From the NCBI RefSeq assembly GCF_002256285.1, contig NZ_NKJE01000003.1, forward strand, positions 1 to 64,000: 64,000 nt of DNA. The letters are read 5' to 3'. The notes under the pieces are model-generated. The model had not been told where the DNA came from. It saw only the letters and a list, made by a program, of their open reading frames with translations, and ran no database searches. Both the position numbers and the translations under genes were made by a program. Shown one piece after another: positions 62,781 through 64,000 of this stretch. This DNA comes from Flavobacterium sp. BFFFF1. Its GTDB lineage: Bacteria > Bacteroidota > Bacteroidia > Flavobacteriales > Flavobacteriaceae. Positions within the stretch are counted from its first letter, which is position 1; every line of letters starts with the position of its first letter.

Positions 62781-63956
62781 TTACGCCCGTGTGACGAGTT
62801 TTCCATTCAGAAATTCTAACCCACTATTCAGAAAAAAGTCGGCTTTCTGATCTGGTTTTGGAACACCACCATATAAATCTGAATATCTAGCAAAGCCTCC
62901 ATCAAATTCATGATGCCCAAAACAATCATGTAAATCGCCTATTTTCACAATAAAAGCGTTAAAATTAATGGTATTGTTCACTAATTCTTCCCTGTACTGT
63001 GCCGCAAAATTGGTGATTATTTCTGAACTATCATAATTTATTTTGATGTTTTTATAAACAAAATCGAAAAAATTCGGATTATTTTGCGGAATATTCACAT
63101 AATATTCGATTTCGTTATCAACTATAACGTTTTCGTAGATCGCTGTGAATCCTGACAATAATGCAATAAATATGTATTTTCGCGTAATTTCGCGGTTATA
63201 GTCTCCTGCATAATGTCCTGCCTCAAAAAGAATGGTGGGCGTTCCCAAAAACTGAAAAGTGTCACCCACACAATTGATGTTAAAGGAGTCGTCGAATCGC
63301 CCAACCTGCCCTGGAATATGTAACTGCAGTACGGCATTCATGCCATTAATAACCCGGATCGCTTTACGCCTGACTTCATTGTGATGTCGCTCCACGTTGA
63401 ACGCTGGTGCCAGAAATGAAACCGTGGCAGGCTTTCCGGTATCCGCTACCCCAAAAATGGTGCGCTGGTCGTGCATGTTGTAGCAATAATCTGGCTTAAA
63501 ATCATCATATACCTTACGCAACACCATACTTTCAGGCTGTGTTTGATCCTGCGCATCGCGATTCAGGTCGATTTCGTTGGCATTTACCCGCGTGTACGCC
63601 CGGGCGCCATCAGGGTTCAATATCGGAATAAACTGAAAGGTAAAAAAGGAAAGGAGCTTTTGCTGCTCCGGCGAGTCAGTGACCAGGAAATTAAACAAGT
63701 CAAAAAGTGCTTTTGTGGTCGTGCTTTCATTGCCATGCATTTGCGACCACACGAGGATTTTAGTTTTCCCGCTACCCATCTTCAAGCCGTAAATATTTTG
63801 CCGTAAAACCGATTTTCCTAAAATCGTCAGTTCCCCAAAAGAGTCCAATCGCGTCAAAAGCGGCTCAACATGCTGCAATGAAATGTACCTCCCGAAGAGT
63901 TCATTCGCTTTAATCTCTTCATAAATTTTTTCGTAATCCATATCCTGAAATTGCAT
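62781..63956 (-). CDS. M14-family zinc carboxypeptidase-like protein
   Basis: 391 residues from the ATG at 63956. Zn ligands: His and Glu in SQMHGNESTTTKALFD, and the third His in YCYNMHDQRTIFG; catalytic Glu in TILFEAGHYAGD; ILNPDGARAYTRVNANEIDLNRDA is the substrate-binding segment (NPDG, N-DLNRD). It has no signal peptide, so it acts in the cytoplasm, as in gamma-D-glutamyl or succinylglutamate-desuccinylase-type relatives; its substrate is not known. Confidence 0.9.
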   Translation of the reverse strand: MQFQDMDYEKIYEEIKANELFGRYISLQHVEPLLTRLDSFGELTILGKSVLRQNIYGLKMGSGKTKILVWSQMHGNESTTTKALFDLFNFLVTDSPEQQKLLSFFTFQFIPILNPDGARAYTRVNANEIDLNRDAQDQTQPESMVLRKVYDDFKPDYCYNMHDQRTIFGVADTGKPATVSFLAPAFNVERHHNEVRRKAIRVINGMNAVLQLHIPGQVGRFDDSFNINCVGDTFQFLGTPTILFEAGHYAGDYNREITRKYIFIALLSGFTAIYENVIVDNEIEYYVNIPQNNPNFFDFVYKNIKINYDSSEIITNFAAQYREELVNNTINFNAFIVKIGDLHDCFGHHEFDGGFARYSDLYGGVPKPDQKADFFLNSGLEFLNGKLVTRA

Positions 63957-63959
63957 CAA

Positions 63960-63991
63960 CAAATGTAAACTTATTTGCTTTTACAAATGTA
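63960..63991 (-). promoter_or_regulatory. Twin TACATTTG boxes before the M14 peptidase gene
   Basis: On the minus strand TACATTTG occurs at 63984-63991 and 63960-63967. The distal copy would give a leader of about 20 nt; the proximal one would start transcription at or after the ATG. Confidence 0.5.
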
Positions 63992-64000
63992 AATATCAAT

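Overview
The window reads as a chromosomal segment of a Bacteroidota bacterium, most likely a Flavobacterium-like member of Flavobacteriia. The evidence is a subtilisin with a type IX secretion C-terminal domain, promoters of the Bacteroidota type (TTG, about 21 nt, TAnnTTTG), many short secreted proteins and lipoproteins, and DUF4956, DUF1543 and SIMPL family genes. No rRNA, tRNA, CRISPR array, transposase or integrase was found.

Layout. 1-2.5 kb: end of a nitronate-monooxygenase-type gene and a secreted S8 protease, both on the minus strand and GC-richer. 2.5-3.2 kb: non-coding repeats, including a 21-bp tandem array. 3.2-21.2 kb: an unusual block of 20 genes, all on the plus strand, A+T rich and functionally unrelated. 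They are mostly alone or in twos or threes, separated by related intergenic repeats. The right arms of these repeats end in attC-like boxes (GTTAGGC, GTTATGC, GTTAGCG, GTTACAG) preceded by CTGACGTGAAGCC-like arms; left arms pair with them where preserved. The middle carries a conserved element ending in ATAACTTCGTTTT. I read this as a gene-cassette array resembling an integron array without an integrase in view; this is the main discovery candidate. 21.3-22.7 kb: a polysaccharide deacetylase and a membrane protein, then a second 21-bp tandem array sharing a core with the first, so the block is bracketed by related repeats.

23-26 kb: methionine branch: promoter, SAM-I riboswitch, terminator, trans-sulfuration enzyme, then homoserine dehydrogenase. 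26.3-30.8 kb: mnmA, an exported dikinase-like protein, DUF4956 and MORN-like proteins. 30.9-38.9 kb: core minus-strand operons (pyrG-yidC; guaA-LysM/PBP1 fusion-OsmC-DUF3820). 39-48 kb: glycan metabolism (GH130 plus a GT4 fusion; glgE plus maltokinase) with small neighbours. 48-53.7 kb: two methionine sulfoxide reductases B, SIMPL protein, rhomboid, acyltransferase and class-V aminotransferase. 53.8-58 kb: aroB, arginine decarboxylase, deoxyhypusine-synthase-like protein (polyamine module). 58-64 kb: DNA glycosylase, DinB, PEP carboxylase, Lrp regulator and M14 peptidase.

Outside the 3.2-21.2 kb block the window is ordinary flavobacterial housekeeping. Inside it the cargo is dominated by exported, lipid-anchored or membrane proteins of unknown role, with two diverged paralogue pairs.
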